A stretch of DNA of 45,000 bases from Indioceanicola profundi (GTDB taxonomy: Bacteria > Pseudomonadota > Alphaproteobacteria > Azospirillales > Azospirillaceae): contig NZ_CP030127.1 of the NCBI RefSeq assembly GCF_003568845.1, positions 1,017,501 to 1,062,500 on the forward strand. The letters run 5' to 3'. A model generated the notes under the pieces. The model saw only the letters and a program-made list of their open reading frames with translations, searched no databases and had not been told where the DNA came from. Below, in pieces: positions 35,284-44,773 of this stretch. Both the position numbers and the translations under genes were made by a program. The first letter of the stretch is position 1. Every line of letters begins with the position of its first letter.

Positions 35284-35745
35284 ATGGCGGAACGGATTTT
35301 GTATCTGGACCTGGACGGGGTCCTGGCCGACTTCGACCGCGGCGTGGAAATTATCACCGGCAAGCGGCCGGACCAGCAATCCACCCGCGCCATGTGGAGC
35401 GCCCTGTCCCGCCATGCGGACTTCTTCGGCACGCTGGAGATGATGCGCGATGCCAAGGAACTGTGGGAGTACTGCGCCCCGCACAAGCCGGTGATCCTGA
35501 CGGGTCTGCCGCTGGGCAACTGGGCCGCGGCCCAGAAGCAGCGCTGGGTCGCGAACATGCTGGGCGAGGATGTGGAGGTCATCACCTGCATGTCGCGGGA
35601 CAAGCCGAAATGGTCCCGTCCCGGCCATGTGCTGGTGGATGACCGGGAGAAAACCAAGGGCGGGTGGGAGGCGAATGGCGGAACCTTCATCCTGCACACC
35701 TCCGCCGCCACATCCATCAGGGCGCTGAAGGAGCTCGGCTTATGA
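35284..35745 (+). CDS. HAD-superfamily 5'(3')-deoxyribonucleotidase-like protein
   Basis: This encodes 153 residues from the ATG at 35284 with GGGGAG just upstream. The HAD nucleophile motif is YLDLDGVLADFD (Asp8 and Asp10 of the DxDGV motif). ILTGLP serves as motif II, and VLVDDREKTKGGWEANGGTF holds the motif III/IV acids. This layout is that of the NT5C deoxyribonucleotidase group and similar small phosphatases, which remove phosphate from nucleoside monophosphates. It is cytoplasmic, and no cluster partner suggests a pathway. The stop lies seven bases from the converging pseudouridine synthase gene. Confidence 0.82.
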   Translation: MAERILYLDLDGVLADFDRGVEIITGKRPDQQSTRAMWSALSRHADFFGTLEMMRDAKELWEYCAPHKPVILTGLPLGNWAAAQKQRWVANMLGEDVEVITCMSRDKPKWSRPGHVLVDDREKTKGGWEANGGTFILHTSAATSIRALKELGL

Positions 35746-35752
35746 CCGGGGC

Positions 35753-36391
35753 TTAATGCTTGCGTCCCCTGTCAGCCGGCCGGCGATTCCTGCCGGCTAA
35801 CGGGCGTGGTTTTCCCGCAGGCGGGCGGACCGGCGGGCGTGGGGATGCCGGCAGCGGCACGTCCCGCCATTCGCCCGGCGACAGCCCGTCCAGGGTCCAG
35901 TCCCCCACCCGCCAGCGCACCAGCCGCAATGTGGGAAAGCCCACCGCCGCCGTCATACGCCGAACCTGCCGGTTCCGCCCCTCCCGCAGGGTCAGGCTGA
36001 TCCAGCTTGTCGGCACCGAGAGACGGAAGCGCACCGGCGGATCGCGCGGCCAGAGGTTCTGCGGCTCCTCCATCCGCGCCGCCTCGGCGGGCAGGGTCGG
36101 CCCATCCTTGAGGTCCACCCCGGCGCGCAACGCGGCCAGCGCTTCCTCCGTCACCTCGCCCTCCACCTGCGCCCAATAGGTTTTGGGCAGCTTGTGCTTC
36201 GGATCGGCGATGCGCGCCGTCAGGCTGCCATCGTCGGTCAGCACCACCAGCCCCTCGCTGTCCCGGTCCAGCCGCCCGGCCGGATAGACGCCCTGCACCG
36301 CCACATAATTCTTCAACGTCCGCCGCCCCTCCTCATCGGTGAACTGGCAGAGCACGTCATAGGGCTTGTTCAGCAGGATCAGGCGCGGCAT
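35753..36391 (-). CDS. rRNA pseudouridine synthase, RluE/RsuA family
   Basis: This is 212 residues. The RsuA/RluE family features are the start [18 protein letters not shown], the catalytic [14 protein letters not shown] with Asp42, [10 protein letters not shown], and [19 protein letters not shown]. There is no N-terminal S4 domain, which fits RluE (pseudouridine at 2457 of 23S rRNA) rather than RsuA or RluB. A Pro/Arg-rich tail of about 30 residues is added at the C-terminus. It follows the TrmH-type methyltransferase gene by six bases, so the two rRNA-modifying enzymes form one unit. Confidence 0.93.
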   Translation of the reverse strand: MPRLILLNKPYDVLCQFTDEEGRRTLKNYVAVQGVYPAGRLDRDSEGLVVLTDDGSLTARIADPKHKLPKTYWAQVEGEVTEEALAALRAGVDLKDGPTLPAEAARMEEPQNLWPRDPPVRFRLSVPTSWISLTLREGRNRQVRRMTAAVGFPTLRLVRWRVGDWTLDGLSPGEWRDVPLPASPRPPVRPPAGKPRPLAGRNRRPADRGRKH

Positions 36392-36397
36392 GGGCGG

Positions 36398-37264
36398 CTA
36401 TGTCCGCAGCATCTCGTACATCAGGATCGCCGCGGTGGCGGAGACGTTCATGGACTGCACCCAGCCGGACCCGGGAATGGTCGCCACCTCGGCGCAGGCC
36501 TTCAGCGTCGCCTCCGGCACGCCATGCTCCTCGTTTCCCATCACCACCGCGGCCGGCTTCGAACCGGTGCCCAGGCGGGCGAGCGGGCGGTGGTCGCCAA
36601 GCGCGGTGCCCACGGTGCGGTACCAAGCCCCGAGCCGCTTCAGCCGCTGGGCGAAGCGGTCGGCGCGCAGGATCTCCACGAACTCGAACCCGCCCTCCGC
36701 CACGCGGTACGCGGCCTCCGACGGAAGCGCCTGGCCGGGATGGTCGGACACGACGATGCGGGGCAGGCCCAGGAAGGCGGCGGTGCGCACGATGGCCCCC
36801 AGATTGTGGGGGTTGGAGACGCCGTCCAGCAGCAGCAGCGGCTGCCCGGCCCTGGCCCAGCCTTCCGCCTGCGCCTCGTCGAAGGGCTGCACCGGTCTGG
36901 GGACGGCATAGGCAACCACGCCGCCATGCATGGCTGAGCCGGCGATCTTTTCCAGCTCCGCCCCCTCGACCAGCCGGTAGGGGCGGCGCAGCTCCGCCAA
37001 CCGGGCGCAGGCCTCGCCGAGATGGAGTTTCATCCTGTCATCGAAATAGAGCCGCTGCACCCGGCCAGGATCGCGGGCGAACAGCGCCTGCACGGCTGGC
37101 AGTCCAGCGATGCGGAAGGGCTTGTCCACGGCCTGAGCGTCGCGTGCGGGCCCGCGCTGCGGCCGGTCCTGCTGCTGTCGGGGGTGCCCAGCACGGCCCC
37201 GGTCCGGCCGTGCGCCGGGCTGACCACCGCCGGCTCCCCTGCCCGGCCCCTTGGATCTGTTCAT
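36398..37264 (-). CDS. TrmH/SpoU family rRNA 2'-O-methyltransferase
   Basis: This is 288 residues. The first 45 or so are basic, Gly/Arg/Gln-rich and probably disordered. A substrate-binding domain (IAGLPAVQALFARDPGRV) follows, then the knotted SPOUT methyltransferase domain with DGVSNPHNLGAIVRTAAFLG (motif 1), VVMGNEEHGV (motif 2) and IPGSGWVQSMNVSATAAIL (motif 3). It is closest in plan to RlmB, which methylates G2251 of 23S rRNA, though TrmH-like tRNA activity cannot be excluded. It is cotranscribed with the RluE-type gene. A terminator hairpin from the genes upstream lies just before it. Confidence 0.9.
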   Translation of the reverse strand: MNRSKGPGRGAGGGQPGARPDRGRAGHPRQQQDRPQRGPARDAQAVDKPFRIAGLPAVQALFARDPGRVQRLYFDDRMKLHLGEACARLAELRRPYRLVEGAELEKIAGSAMHGGVVAYAVPRPVQPFDEAQAEGWARAGQPLLLLDGVSNPHNLGAIVRTAAFLGLPRIVVSDHPGQALPSEAAYRVAEGGFEFVEILRADRFAQRLKRLGAWYRTVGTALGDHRPLARLGTGSKPAAVVMGNEEHGVPEATLKACAEVATIPGSGWVQSMNVSATAAILMYEMLRT

Positions 37265-37283
37265 TCCATCCCCGAAAATGCAT

Positions 37284-37316
37284 CCGCCCCGCCCAGGATT
37301 AGCCTAGGCGGGGCGG
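37284..37316 (-). terminator. Terminator of the RND efflux operon
   Basis: CCGCCCCGCC (37284-37293) pairs exactly with GGCGGGGCGG (37307-37316) over a 13-base loop. On the minus strand it follows the RND permease stop by about 25 bases and is followed by ATGCATTTTC. It separates the pump from the TrmH/RluE pair. Confidence 0.7.
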
Positions 37317-37340
37317 TAGGGTCAAAAGCTCCGTCCGGGA

Positions 37341-40300
37341 TCACTCCGCGGCCGGCAGCTCTTTTGAAACCGGCGGCTTCGGCTTGCCGGGATGGGCCAT
37401 CAACCAGCGCCCAATGCGCCCGAACCTATGGATCAGCCGGATCGATGCGGTCCTGACGTCATCCACTGCCAGCAGCATGGCCGGCATCAGGATCAGCACC
37501 AGGAAGGTGGCCGTACCGATGCCGAAGACGAAGGTGATGGCCATCGGCACCATGAATTGGGCCTGGACGTCGGTTTCCAGCATCAGCGGCAGCAAGCCGA
37601 AGATGGTGGTCAGGGACGTCAGCGTCACCTGCCGAAGCCGCTCCGCCGAGCCATGGACAACAGCGTGTTTCAGAGGCTCGCCGGCGGAATGCCGCTCATC
37701 AATGCTGGTGACTACCTGGATGCTGTCGTTCACCAGGATACCGGCCATGCCCATGATGCTGATGTAGCTCCACATGGTCATGTCCGCCCCCATGACGAGG
37801 TGCCCGAAGACGGCACCTGCGATGGAGAAGGGGATCACCATCATCACCGCGACCGGCCTGGCGAAGCTGCCCATGATCCAGGCCAGAACCAGATAGATGG
37901 AGACCAGCGCCACCACGATGCCGGCCATGAAGTCGGCCCAGAACTCCGCCTCCTGCTCGGCCCCGTCGCCCATGTCACGGGTAATGCCATATTTCTCCAG
38001 GATGGCCGGCAGATACTCCTTCTCCACGGTTTCCCGGATTTCACCCGGATTGGCGACGCCGATATCAACCTCGGCAAAGAGGGAGAGGGTGCGCTTGCCA
38101 TTGGTGCGCAGGATACGGGCAAGGCCAGGGCGCTCCTCCAGCTCGACCACATCGCCCAGCGGCACCTCCATGCCCGCCGGGGAGCGGAGCCGCAGATTGC
38201 GGAGCGCTTCCTCCGTCTGGTCGGCGGCCGGAAGGCGGACGCGTAACGTGATCTCCTCGTCTCCGCGGGCGAACCGCTTGGCAATAGCGCCATCCAGCGC
38301 ATCACGGAGCTGGCGCCCCACGGTCTCGCTGGTAAAGCCCAGAGCCTCGCCGCGCGGTGTGACCCGGACCACCATCTCATCCTTGCCGGCAGGCAGGTTG
38401 TCCTGGATGCCGCTGACGCCGGCAAAACCGCGCAGCACGTCCTGAAGCTCCAGTGAGGCCTTCTTCAGGACATAGGGGTCGTCGTGCTGAAGCCGCCAGC
38501 CGACACCGCTGCCGCCGAACCCACCGCGATCCTCCTCGAACACCACCTCGTCGATGCCGGGCAGAAGCTTTATCTCCTTCTCCCACATCTTCAGGATGTC
38601 TGGCAGGCGGTCATCGCGGGCATCCGGGGAAATCACCTCCACCTGCAAACCGCCCATATAGTCGCCGACCTGCTCTACCACGCGGCCTTCAACGGTTGCC
38701 CCGACTTGGCCGAGGGTCATTGTGACCAGCTCGCCCCGGCCGTAGCCCAGCTCCTGCTCCACCCGGTAGATCGCGTTCTCCGCCTCATCCAACTGCTGCG
38801 CCACCACCTCCCGCGGGGTGCCGGGCGAGAAGAAGACGTTGAGCGCCATGGCCTGGCCTTCCGGCTGGGGCGAGAAGGCGAAGTTCACCCGCCCGCCGGC
38901 CTGGAGGCCAATGGCGATCACCATGGCCGCCACCGCCGCGGCGATGGTGGCGTAGCGGTTGTCGACGGACTTCTGGATGATGGCGGTGAAAGGGCCGTCG
39001 CGGAAGCTGTTGAAGGCGTGATCGAACCTGACCCGCCACCGACTCGGCCGGCCATTGTCCTTTTCCAGCGCATGCTTGATGTGGCTGGGGAGGGTAACGA
39101 AGCAGCCCACCAGGCTGGCGATGATCACCGAGATGGCGACCATCGGCAGCGGCTCCACGAAATCACCGGTGGTTCCCTGCATCATCAGCATCGGCCCGAA
39201 GGCCGCGACCGTGGTGATGGCGGCGGCCGTCACCGGCCAGAACATCCGGCGCGCGGCGGTTTCGACAGCCCGCTTCGGGTCCCAACCGCGCTCATGCAAT
39301 GTCTGGGCGTGCTCGGCCACGACGATGGCGTCGTCGCAGATGATGCCCACCATCATGATCAGCGCGAACAGGCTCATCATGTTGATGCTCTGCCCCAGCC
39401 AGAGCATGATCGCGAAGGTCACCGCCATGGAGGTGATCACGTCGACCACGATCCAGGCCGTGACCCGGACGCGCAGGAAGATGAACAGCACGGCGAAGAC
39501 CAGGATCATGCCGCCGAGGGCATTGTCCAGCAGCATGTCGATCCGCTGCTCCAGCTCGCCTGTTTCCCGGTTGAACACCTCCAGTTTCACGTTCGGCGGA
39601 AGCGTGGAGATGTAGGAGGCCAGATACTCGTCGACCGTCCGGGTGATCGCCAGCAGATCGCCGTTCTTGGCCTTCTGCAGGCTGAGCTTGATGGCGGGAT
39701 TGCCGCCGTGGCGGTTGACGGATGCGCCGTCCTCATAAGTTTCGCTGACGTTCGCGATCTCACCCAGGGTGAGCCGGCGTCCGGTCTCGTCCACCCGCAG
39801 GGTCAGGCCAGCGACGCCGGCGGCGTCCTCCTGCTGGCCCATGGTGCGGACCTGCTTTTCCAGCCCGCCGGAAAGCGAACCGGAGGGAACGTCGGTGGAG
39901 GACTGGCCGATGCGCCGCGCCACGTCCGATAGGGTGACGTCCAGCCGCTCCAGCTCCGCGGCAGGGATTTCCACCCAGATTTCGGAGTCCCGCATGCCGC
40001 GGACACTGACGCGGTCCACGCCCCGGTTCATCAGATCGTTGCGCAGCTTTTTGGCATGGGCCCTGAGCGCCGTCTCAGGAACCGGCCCGGACAGCACTAC
40101 GTCCATGATGTCGTCGAAGATTTCGAAACGTTGGATGACCGGCTCCTCGGCACCCTGCGGAAGAGTGGTCACGTTGGCGACGGCCTGCTCCACATCCGAC
40201 ATGGCCTTGGTCATGTCGGTGCCGTTCTTGAAGTTGATGAACAGCTCGCCGATGCCTTCGCGGGACCGGCCGGTGACGTCGTCGACGCCGTCCAGGTAGC

Positions 40301-40523
40301 GGACCTCGCGCTCCAGCGCTTCGACGATGCTGCGGTCCACATCGTCGGCGGAAGCACCCGGCCAGGTTACGAAGACGGCCATTCCGGGAACCTCGAAGTC
40401 GGGCTCCATCTGGACTTCGAGTTTCTGGATTCCCCAAAGGCCGCCGATCAGCATCAGGGCCATGACGATGTTCGCCGCGACGCGGTGGCGGACGAAGCTG
40501 CGGATGATGCCGCCGGGGTTCAT
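37341..40523 (-). CDS. RND efflux permease (AcrB/HAE1-like)
   Basis: This 1,060-residue inner-membrane permease has the RND layout: a helix at the start (HRVAANIVMALMLIGGLWGI), a large periplasmic loop, six helices near 340-560, a second loop and six more helices near 870-1030. The proton-relay aspartates sit in GIICDDAIVVAEHA, and the twin helix-11/12 region has MGMAGILVNDSIQVVTSIDE. It exports drugs or other toxic compounds with a membrane-fusion protein and an outer-membrane channel. No outer-membrane channel gene is next to it. Its start overlaps the fusion-protein stop as ATGA. The sequence groups with the smaller-substrate or unclassified RND pumps rather than with CusA; specificity is unknown. 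Confidence 0.95.
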   Translation of the reverse strand: MNPGGIIRSFVRHRVAANIVMALMLIGGLWGIQKLEVQMEPDFEVPGMAVFVTWPGASADDVDRSIVEALEREVRYLDGVDDVTGRSREGIGELFINFKNGTDMTKAMSDVEQAVANVTTLPQGAEEPVIQRFEIFDDIMDVVLSGPVPETALRAHAKKLRNDLMNRGVDRVSVRGMRDSEIWVEIPAAELERLDVTLSDVARRIGQSSTDVPSGSLSGGLEKQVRTMGQQEDAAGVAGLTLRVDETGRRLTLGEIANVSETYEDGASVNRHGGNPAIKLSLQKAKNGDLLAITRTVDEYLASYISTLPPNVKLEVFNRETGELEQRIDMLLDNALGGMILVFAVLFIFLRVRVTAWIVVDVITSMAVTFAIMLWLGQSINMMSLFALIMMVGIICDDAIVVAEHAQTLHERGWDPKRAVETAARRMFWPVTAAAITTVAAFGPMLMMQGTTGDFVEPLPMVAISVIIASLVGCFVTLPSHIKHALEKDNGRPSRWRVRFDHAFNSFRDGPFTAIIQKSVDNRYATIAAAVAAMVIAIGLQAGGRVNFAFSPQPEGQAMALNVFFSPGTPREVVAQQLDEAENAIYRVEQELGYGRGELVTMTLGQVGATVEGRVVEQVGDYMGGLQVEVISPDARDDRLPDILKMWEKEIKLLPGIDEVVFEEDRGGFGGSGVGWRLQHDDPYVLKKASLELQDVLRGFAGVSGIQDNLPAGKDEMVVRVTPRGEALGFTSETVGRQLRDALDGAIAKRFARGDEEITLRVRLPAADQTEEALRNLRLRSPAGMEVPLGDVVELEERPGLARILRTNGKRTLSLFAEVDIGVANPGEIRETVEKEYLPAILEKYGITRDMGDGAEQEAEFWADFMAGIVVALVSIYLVLAWIMGSFARPVAVMMVIPFSIAGAVFGHLVMGADMTMWSYISIMGMAGILVNDSIQVVTSIDERHSAGEPLKHAVVHGSAERLRQVTLTSLTTIFGLLPLMLETDVQAQFMVPMAITFVFGIGTATFLVLILMPAMLLAVDDVRTASIRLIHRFGRIGRWLMAHPGKPKPPVSKELPAAE

Positions 40524-41950
40524 TTCCCGCCCTCCATGCTCTGGCTCGTGCTACCACCGCCTTCGGTGCTTGTCGCCTCACCGCGGATGGACACCTTCAG
40601 GCCGGGCCCGATCTCCTGGAAACGGGTGGTGACCACCTTGTCGCCATCCTCCAGCCCCGCCCCGATATAAACTGCACCCCCGTCGCGGGAGACGACCTGC
40701 ACTGTGCGGATATCCAGGCGGTTCTCGGCGTTGATCACATAGACCCGATCCTCGCCATGCAAAGCCGTAGGCGGAAGCTGCACGACCGACTGGTAGGTGC
40801 GGTCGGGCATTTTGACTTGCACGAATGCGCCGGGACGCAGCGGCGCATCCACGAAGTTGCCGTCCAGCCGCACATAAATGCCGACACCGCCAGCAGCGGT
40901 GTCGATCCGGTCGATCACGCGCTCAACATGCGCGGGATAGCTGAGCTGGGTGCCGCCTAGGTTCCACACCACCTCCGCCGGACGGCCGAGGATACCCTGC
41001 CCGTCCGAGGCCAGCCTTCCGTAGGCATCGGTGGGGAGCGTCACCTGCGCCTCCAGCGCCGTGGCGCCGGACAGGGTGGCGACGCGGTCGGAGGGGCCGA
41101 TGCGCATGCCGCGCTCGGCATTCACATTGCCGACGAAGGCATCGAAGGGAGCGACCAGCCGGGTGCGCTGCAGATCGGTCTCCGCCTTCCTCAGTGCCGC
41201 GCCGAGCCGCTCGACCACGGCTTCCTGCTGACGCACGCGGGCCTCCATGGCGCGCCAGTTGTTCTCCGCGGCAGTGAAGGTCTGCTCCTCCTGCGCCACG
41301 GTGAGCTGAGTCTGTTCCAGGCGCGGGGCCGCAATGGCGCCCTTCTTGAACAGCTCCTGATTACGGGCAAGCTCCCGCCGGCGGAGTTCGAGCTGCTGGC
41401 GTGCCAGCGCAACCTTGGCCTCTTCCGCCTCCACATTGGCGCGGAACTCGTCCAGCCGGGCCTTGGCCTCATCCAACTGGGCGCGGGTCTCGACCACCGT
41501 GAGCTCGTAATCCAACGGCTCGATGGTCATCAGCAGCTCGCCCTCGCGGACTACGCCGCCATCGTTCAGAACCGGCGACACCTCCTCCACCGTCCCAGCG
41601 ACCAGGGCGCGCAGATCGACCCAACGTCCGGCGGCAACGGTCCCGAGAAGCTGGATGGTGGGCTGATGGTCGGTCCGATAGGCGACGACTGTGTCCACGG
41701 CCCAGACCTGCTCTGGCTTGGCTTCCCGCTGTACTTCGGGCTTTGTCACCGTGAGGGTCCAGTAGGCAACCGCCGAGCCGAGCAGGATGGCTATTGGAAT
41801 CAGCGGCCGCCGCCACCGCTTGGCCATGCGCCAGGAGGCGCGTCCGATACCGGACAAGTTGATACGGCCACGGCCAACCGACGGCGCGGCAACGGTCTCC
41901 GATGCGGCACTTGCCACAACGGGCCGGAAAGTTGCGTCCAAGGAATCCAT
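40520..41950 (-). CDS. RND periplasmic membrane-fusion protein (HlyD-like)
   Basis: This encodes 476 residues from the ATG at 41950 with GGAGAGG upstream. An N-terminal cytoplasmic part is followed by one membrane segment (PLIPIAILLGSAVAYWTLTV, about 50-70). Then come a biotinyl-lipoyl half-motif (LRALVAGTVEEVSPVLNDGG), a long coiled coil (about 130-260, rich in Glu, Ala, Arg and Gln), the second lipoyl half (RLVAPFDAFVGNVNAERGMR) and the beta-barrel and membrane-proximal domains. It joins the RND permease to an outer-membrane channel. The acid-rich tail ends in a Gly/Ser segment. No lipobox is seen, so it is anchored by the helix. First gene of the operon. Confidence 0.93.
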   Translation of the reverse strand: MDSLDATFRPVVASAASETVAAPSVGRGRINLSGIGRASWRMAKRWRRPLIPIAILLGSAVAYWTLTVTKPEVQREAKPEQVWAVDTVVAYRTDHQPTIQLLGTVAAGRWVDLRALVAGTVEEVSPVLNDGGVVREGELLMTIEPLDYELTVVETRAQLDEAKARLDEFRANVEAEEAKVALARQQLELRRRELARNQELFKKGAIAAPRLEQTQLTVAQEEQTFTAAENNWRAMEARVRQQEAVVERLGAALRKAETDLQRTRLVAPFDAFVGNVNAERGMRIGPSDRVATLSGATALEAQVTLPTDAYGRLASDGQGILGRPAEVVWNLGGTQLSYPAHVERVIDRIDTAAGGVGIYVRLDGNFVDAPLRPGAFVQVKMPDRTYQSVVQLPPTALHGEDRVYVINAENRLDIRTVQVVSRDGGAVYIGAGLEDGDKVVTTRFQEIGPGLKVSIRGEATSTEGGGSTSQSMEGGK

Positions 41951-42291
41951 GCCCCTCTCCTGCGCGAACAGGTATTGCTGTCGAGGCACCCCCGCCGCGT
42001 CCTTCCCGCGGAGGGTGCGCCCATCCCCGCGCCCTTTCAAGCAGGCGGCGTGCCAGTTTACCGGCCCGATGAAAAAGCCCTGGATTTGCGCGGATCGGCG
42101 GCATTGCCCGGTCGTGGACCGGGTCGGAGCTGTAGCAGGATTCGCGAACGAATGGCGTAGTCGGCCACACGGGAAGTGGCGATGGCGATCCGCCGCTCGA
42201 CCTCCCGGAGAGCCCCAGGGCACGTCATGCGCGCAGACCCGAACCGAGTCGCGTGGAAACGTTGGATCAAACTTTCAGTCAGAAGACGGCT
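41951..42291. other. Intergenic region before the efflux operon
   Basis: This 341-nt gap holds the upstream region of the fusion-protein gene. On the minus strand TTGAAA occurs near 42036-42041, but the -10 sequence at the right spacing (CACCCT) is poor. A short open frame (42058-42270, 70 residues on the minus strand) has an Arg/Ile/Ala-rich middle but no ribosome site or family, and I do not call it a gene. No regulator gene (TetR or MarR type) is present. Confidence 0.5.
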
Positions 42292-42932
42292 TCAGCCGGC
42301 ACTGGCCAGAGCCAGAAGCAATCCGGCGCCGAGCAGTAGGCCGCCGGTAATCCGGTTGAGCGCTCTGGCCGCAGCCGGTCCGGACAGGCGTGCCGCCAGC
42401 CGGTCGCCGCCAGCGGCATAGGCCATGATCCAACCGAACTCGATGACCAGCATTCCGGCGATCAGAATGGTGAGCTGCGGAGCCAGCGGCCCAGCGGGAT
42501 CGATGAACTGGGGGAACAGCGCCGCCATGAAGATCAGGGCCTTGGGATTGCTGACGGCGACCAGCACGCCTTTCAGCAGCAGGGGCCAGCCGCCGCTACG
42601 CGGAACCTGCCGCACATCGGCGGATTGCGCCGGGTCCGCGGCCTCGGCCACCGGGGCACGCCAAGCCTGGACGCCCAGCCACGCCAGATACGCCACCCCT
42701 GCCCATTTGAAAATCTGGAACGCGGCGGGAGACGCGATCAGCAGCGTCCCGACGCCGAGCGCTGACAGCACCGCCAATGCCGCCAGGGCCAGACACATGC
42801 CAACCCCCCCCAGGCCGCCCCGCGCATGCCATGCGTCAACCCGAAGCCCAGGGCCAGGAGCATGTTCGGTCCCGGCGTCATGGACAGGAAAAAGCAGGTC
42901 ACCAGAAATATGGCGAGTGTATGCGAGCTCAT
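42292..42932 (-). pseudogene. LysE-family amino acid exporter, frameshifted at a G tract
   Basis: The start of a LysE/RhtB exporter (MSSHTLAIFLVTCFFLSMTP, then GPNMLLALGFGLTHGMRG) is read in one frame. The rest, from GMCLALAALAVLSALGVGTL to the end, with FIDPAGPLAPQLTILIAG, is in another. The switch occurs at a run of eight G (C at 42804-42811 on the plus strand). With nine G the frame joins cleanly as AAW-GGVGMC and gives about 213 residues, the normal family length, with six membrane helices. So the gene is intact except for one base: a sequencing error, a recent mutation or a slippage switch. LysE proteins export amino acids or homoserine lactones. Confidence 0.82.
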
Positions 42933-43072
42933 GCAGTCGGCCATGATCTGCGGAAGGCGGGAACAGACCATGCCGCGCGTACGGCCGGCAATCGCATATC
43001 GGACGGGTCAGGAATGCAGCAGCCGGAATCTGCCGGCGGTCGGCTGCTGCACCCCCGTCCTGGGAAGCATGC

Positions 43073-44716
43073 TCACCACCAGGTCTCAATCTGAGCTCCG
43101 AAGGTGAGATTGCTGGTGCCGTCGCCGGTGCCCAGCAGACCGGCATCGCGGGCCGCATCATTCCAGTCGGCATAGGTCACGAACAGGCGCAGCTCCGGAC
43201 GGTCGAAGAAACTCCGGCCCGCTTTCAGCGTGGGTGCCAGGGTCACCTTGGTGAGCGTGCGGGTCGATCCCTGCTCCGGCATCACGCGGTCATGGCCGAC
43301 CTCCAGCGCGAGGGCGAAGTGGTCGGTGAAGTGATACATCGGTCGCGCGCCGATGCTGAACCAGTCCCGCCGATCGGCGGGATCGCCTCCGGTCTGCTGC
43401 TCGAACAGCGCGACCGCCTGGGCCGACCAGTTGCCGATCTCGCTGAAGGTGAATTGGTCGACGATCCGCCAGGTCCGGGTGCCGCTGCCGACCGTATCGT
43501 CCGGAATGTTGGAGAGGGTGGAGCCTGCCCCCTGCCCGTACTGCACCGCGACCGTGTTGGAGCCGCCGAACAGTCCCGACTGGCTGTGCTGAAGGGTGAG
43601 GAAGAAGCCATTCTCGCCCTCGAAGCCGTCCCGATTCTCCTCCGAGATGCGGATGTCGCCGCCGATGGCCAGTGTGCCGCCGGGATTGACCGCAATGTCC
43701 GTCAGGCGGAAATCGTGCCGGCTGACCGCCCTGTCGGTGACCTGGATGCGGGCATCGGTGATGGTACGCTCGCTCCCCAAGCTGTCGCGGACGTCGAAAC
43801 TATCGAAATCATCCTCGGAGTTGCGGAACCAGGCATAGGAGAACTTGCCCCAACCCAGGTCCAGATCCTCCATACCGGCGCCAGGACCGGTGGCGTCCCA
43901 ATAATAGAAGTCGATGATGTGGACGTCGTTACGCTTATAGAAGCGCTTGCCGCCCCAGAAGGTGGCGGTGCCGAGGATACCGTCGAACAGGTTGGTGGCC
44001 CCCACCCAGGCTTGGCGGAAGGCGGCCTCCGTGGTTTCGAAATCCCCCTCGCCTTCCACCAGATAGGCCAGCAGGGCCGTGACGCTGAAGCGCGCTCCCC
44101 CTTCCGTCTCCGCCACCAGCGCATCGAGCTGCAGCTCGCTGAAGACCTCGCACTCGTTGCCCAGGCGGTATTTCGAGCGGGCGCCAGGCACTTGGAAGCA
44201 GACTTGATCGCCGCCCCGCTCATGCCCGCCGATGCCGGCCCGTAGATAGCCCGTGAAGTCCAGCGCATAATCGTCGAACATGCCGGGCAGCCCCTTGTCC
44301 TTGGCCGCCCAGTTGCCGGCGGACGGCTTGGATGGCTGGGCCGGGACAGTCGGCATGGTACTGGCGTCCGGCCGAGCAGCCGCCCCGGCGACGGGGCCGG
44401 CACGGCTCGATACCTCGTCCAGAATGCGATGCCGGTAGACCGTATAATCCTCATCCGTGATCAGGTTCTGGTCCCGCAGATTCTTCAGGTAGGCCAGCCG
44501 GTGCTGTAGATCGTCGGCAGCCCGCGCATCCTGCGTTTCGCGCGCGTCCTGCGCCTGGGCCGGCACTGCGGCCAGCCCAGGCCCGAGAAGTCCCAGGGCA
44601 AGGGCCAGCATGATTCCGGCCCGGCCCCGACGGGCGGCTGGCGGACCATCGCACAGGCGCCGACTGTCTCTGTTCCCGCGTCTGACGGCGGGCTCCACAT
44701 CTTCGGCAAGATCCAT
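43073..44716 (-). CDS. Maltoporin-like carbohydrate porin (LamB family) with N-terminal SHOCT-like segment
   Basis: This 547-residue outer-membrane protein has an Arg-rich start followed by a signal peptide ending near AQA-QD (about residue 55). Next is a short helical segment near 68-100 (LQHRLAYLKNLRDQNLITDE) that resembles a SHOCT domain. The LamB barrel begins about residue 150. Typical features are FTGYLRAGIGG, the CFQVPGARSKYRLGNECE constriction-loop region, FWGGKRFYKRNDVHIIDFYY and an aromatic C-terminal end (ETWW). LamB forms trimers passing maltose and maltodextrins. No maltose transporter genes are nearby. GGGGGA precedes the ATG; a start further downstream, nearer the signal peptide, is also possible. 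Confidence 0.9.
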   Translation of the reverse strand: MDLAEDVEPAVRRGNRDSRRLCDGPPAARRGRAGIMLALALGLLGPGLAAVPAQAQDARETQDARAADDLQHRLAYLKNLRDQNLITDEDYTVYRHRILDEVSSRAGPVAGAAARPDASTMPTVPAQPSKPSAGNWAAKDKGLPGMFDDYALDFTGYLRAGIGGHERGGDQVCFQVPGARSKYRLGNECEVFSELQLDALVAETEGGARFSVTALLAYLVEGEGDFETTEAAFRQAWVGATNLFDGILGTATFWGGKRFYKRNDVHIIDFYYWDATGPGAGMEDLDLGWGKFSYAWFRNSEDDFDSFDVRDSLGSERTITDARIQVTDRAVSRHDFRLTDIAVNPGGTLAIGGDIRISEENRDGFEGENGFFLTLQHSQSGLFGGSNTVAVQYGQGAGSTLSNIPDDTVGSGTRTWRIVDQFTFSEIGNWSAQAVALFEQQTGGDPADRRDWFSIGARPMYHFTDHFALALEVGHDRVMPEQGSTRTLTKVTLAPTLKAGRSFFDRPELRLFVTYADWNDAARDAGLLGTGDGTSNLTFGAQIETWW

Positions 44717-44773
44717 CGTGTCCCCCGGTCTTTTCTTTCACCCCCAAACAGACCTGCCAAGTCAGGGCGGCGG

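Noticed and set aside
42058-42270. 70-residue minus-strand frame before the efflux operon
   Set aside because: No ribosome site, family or neighbour support.
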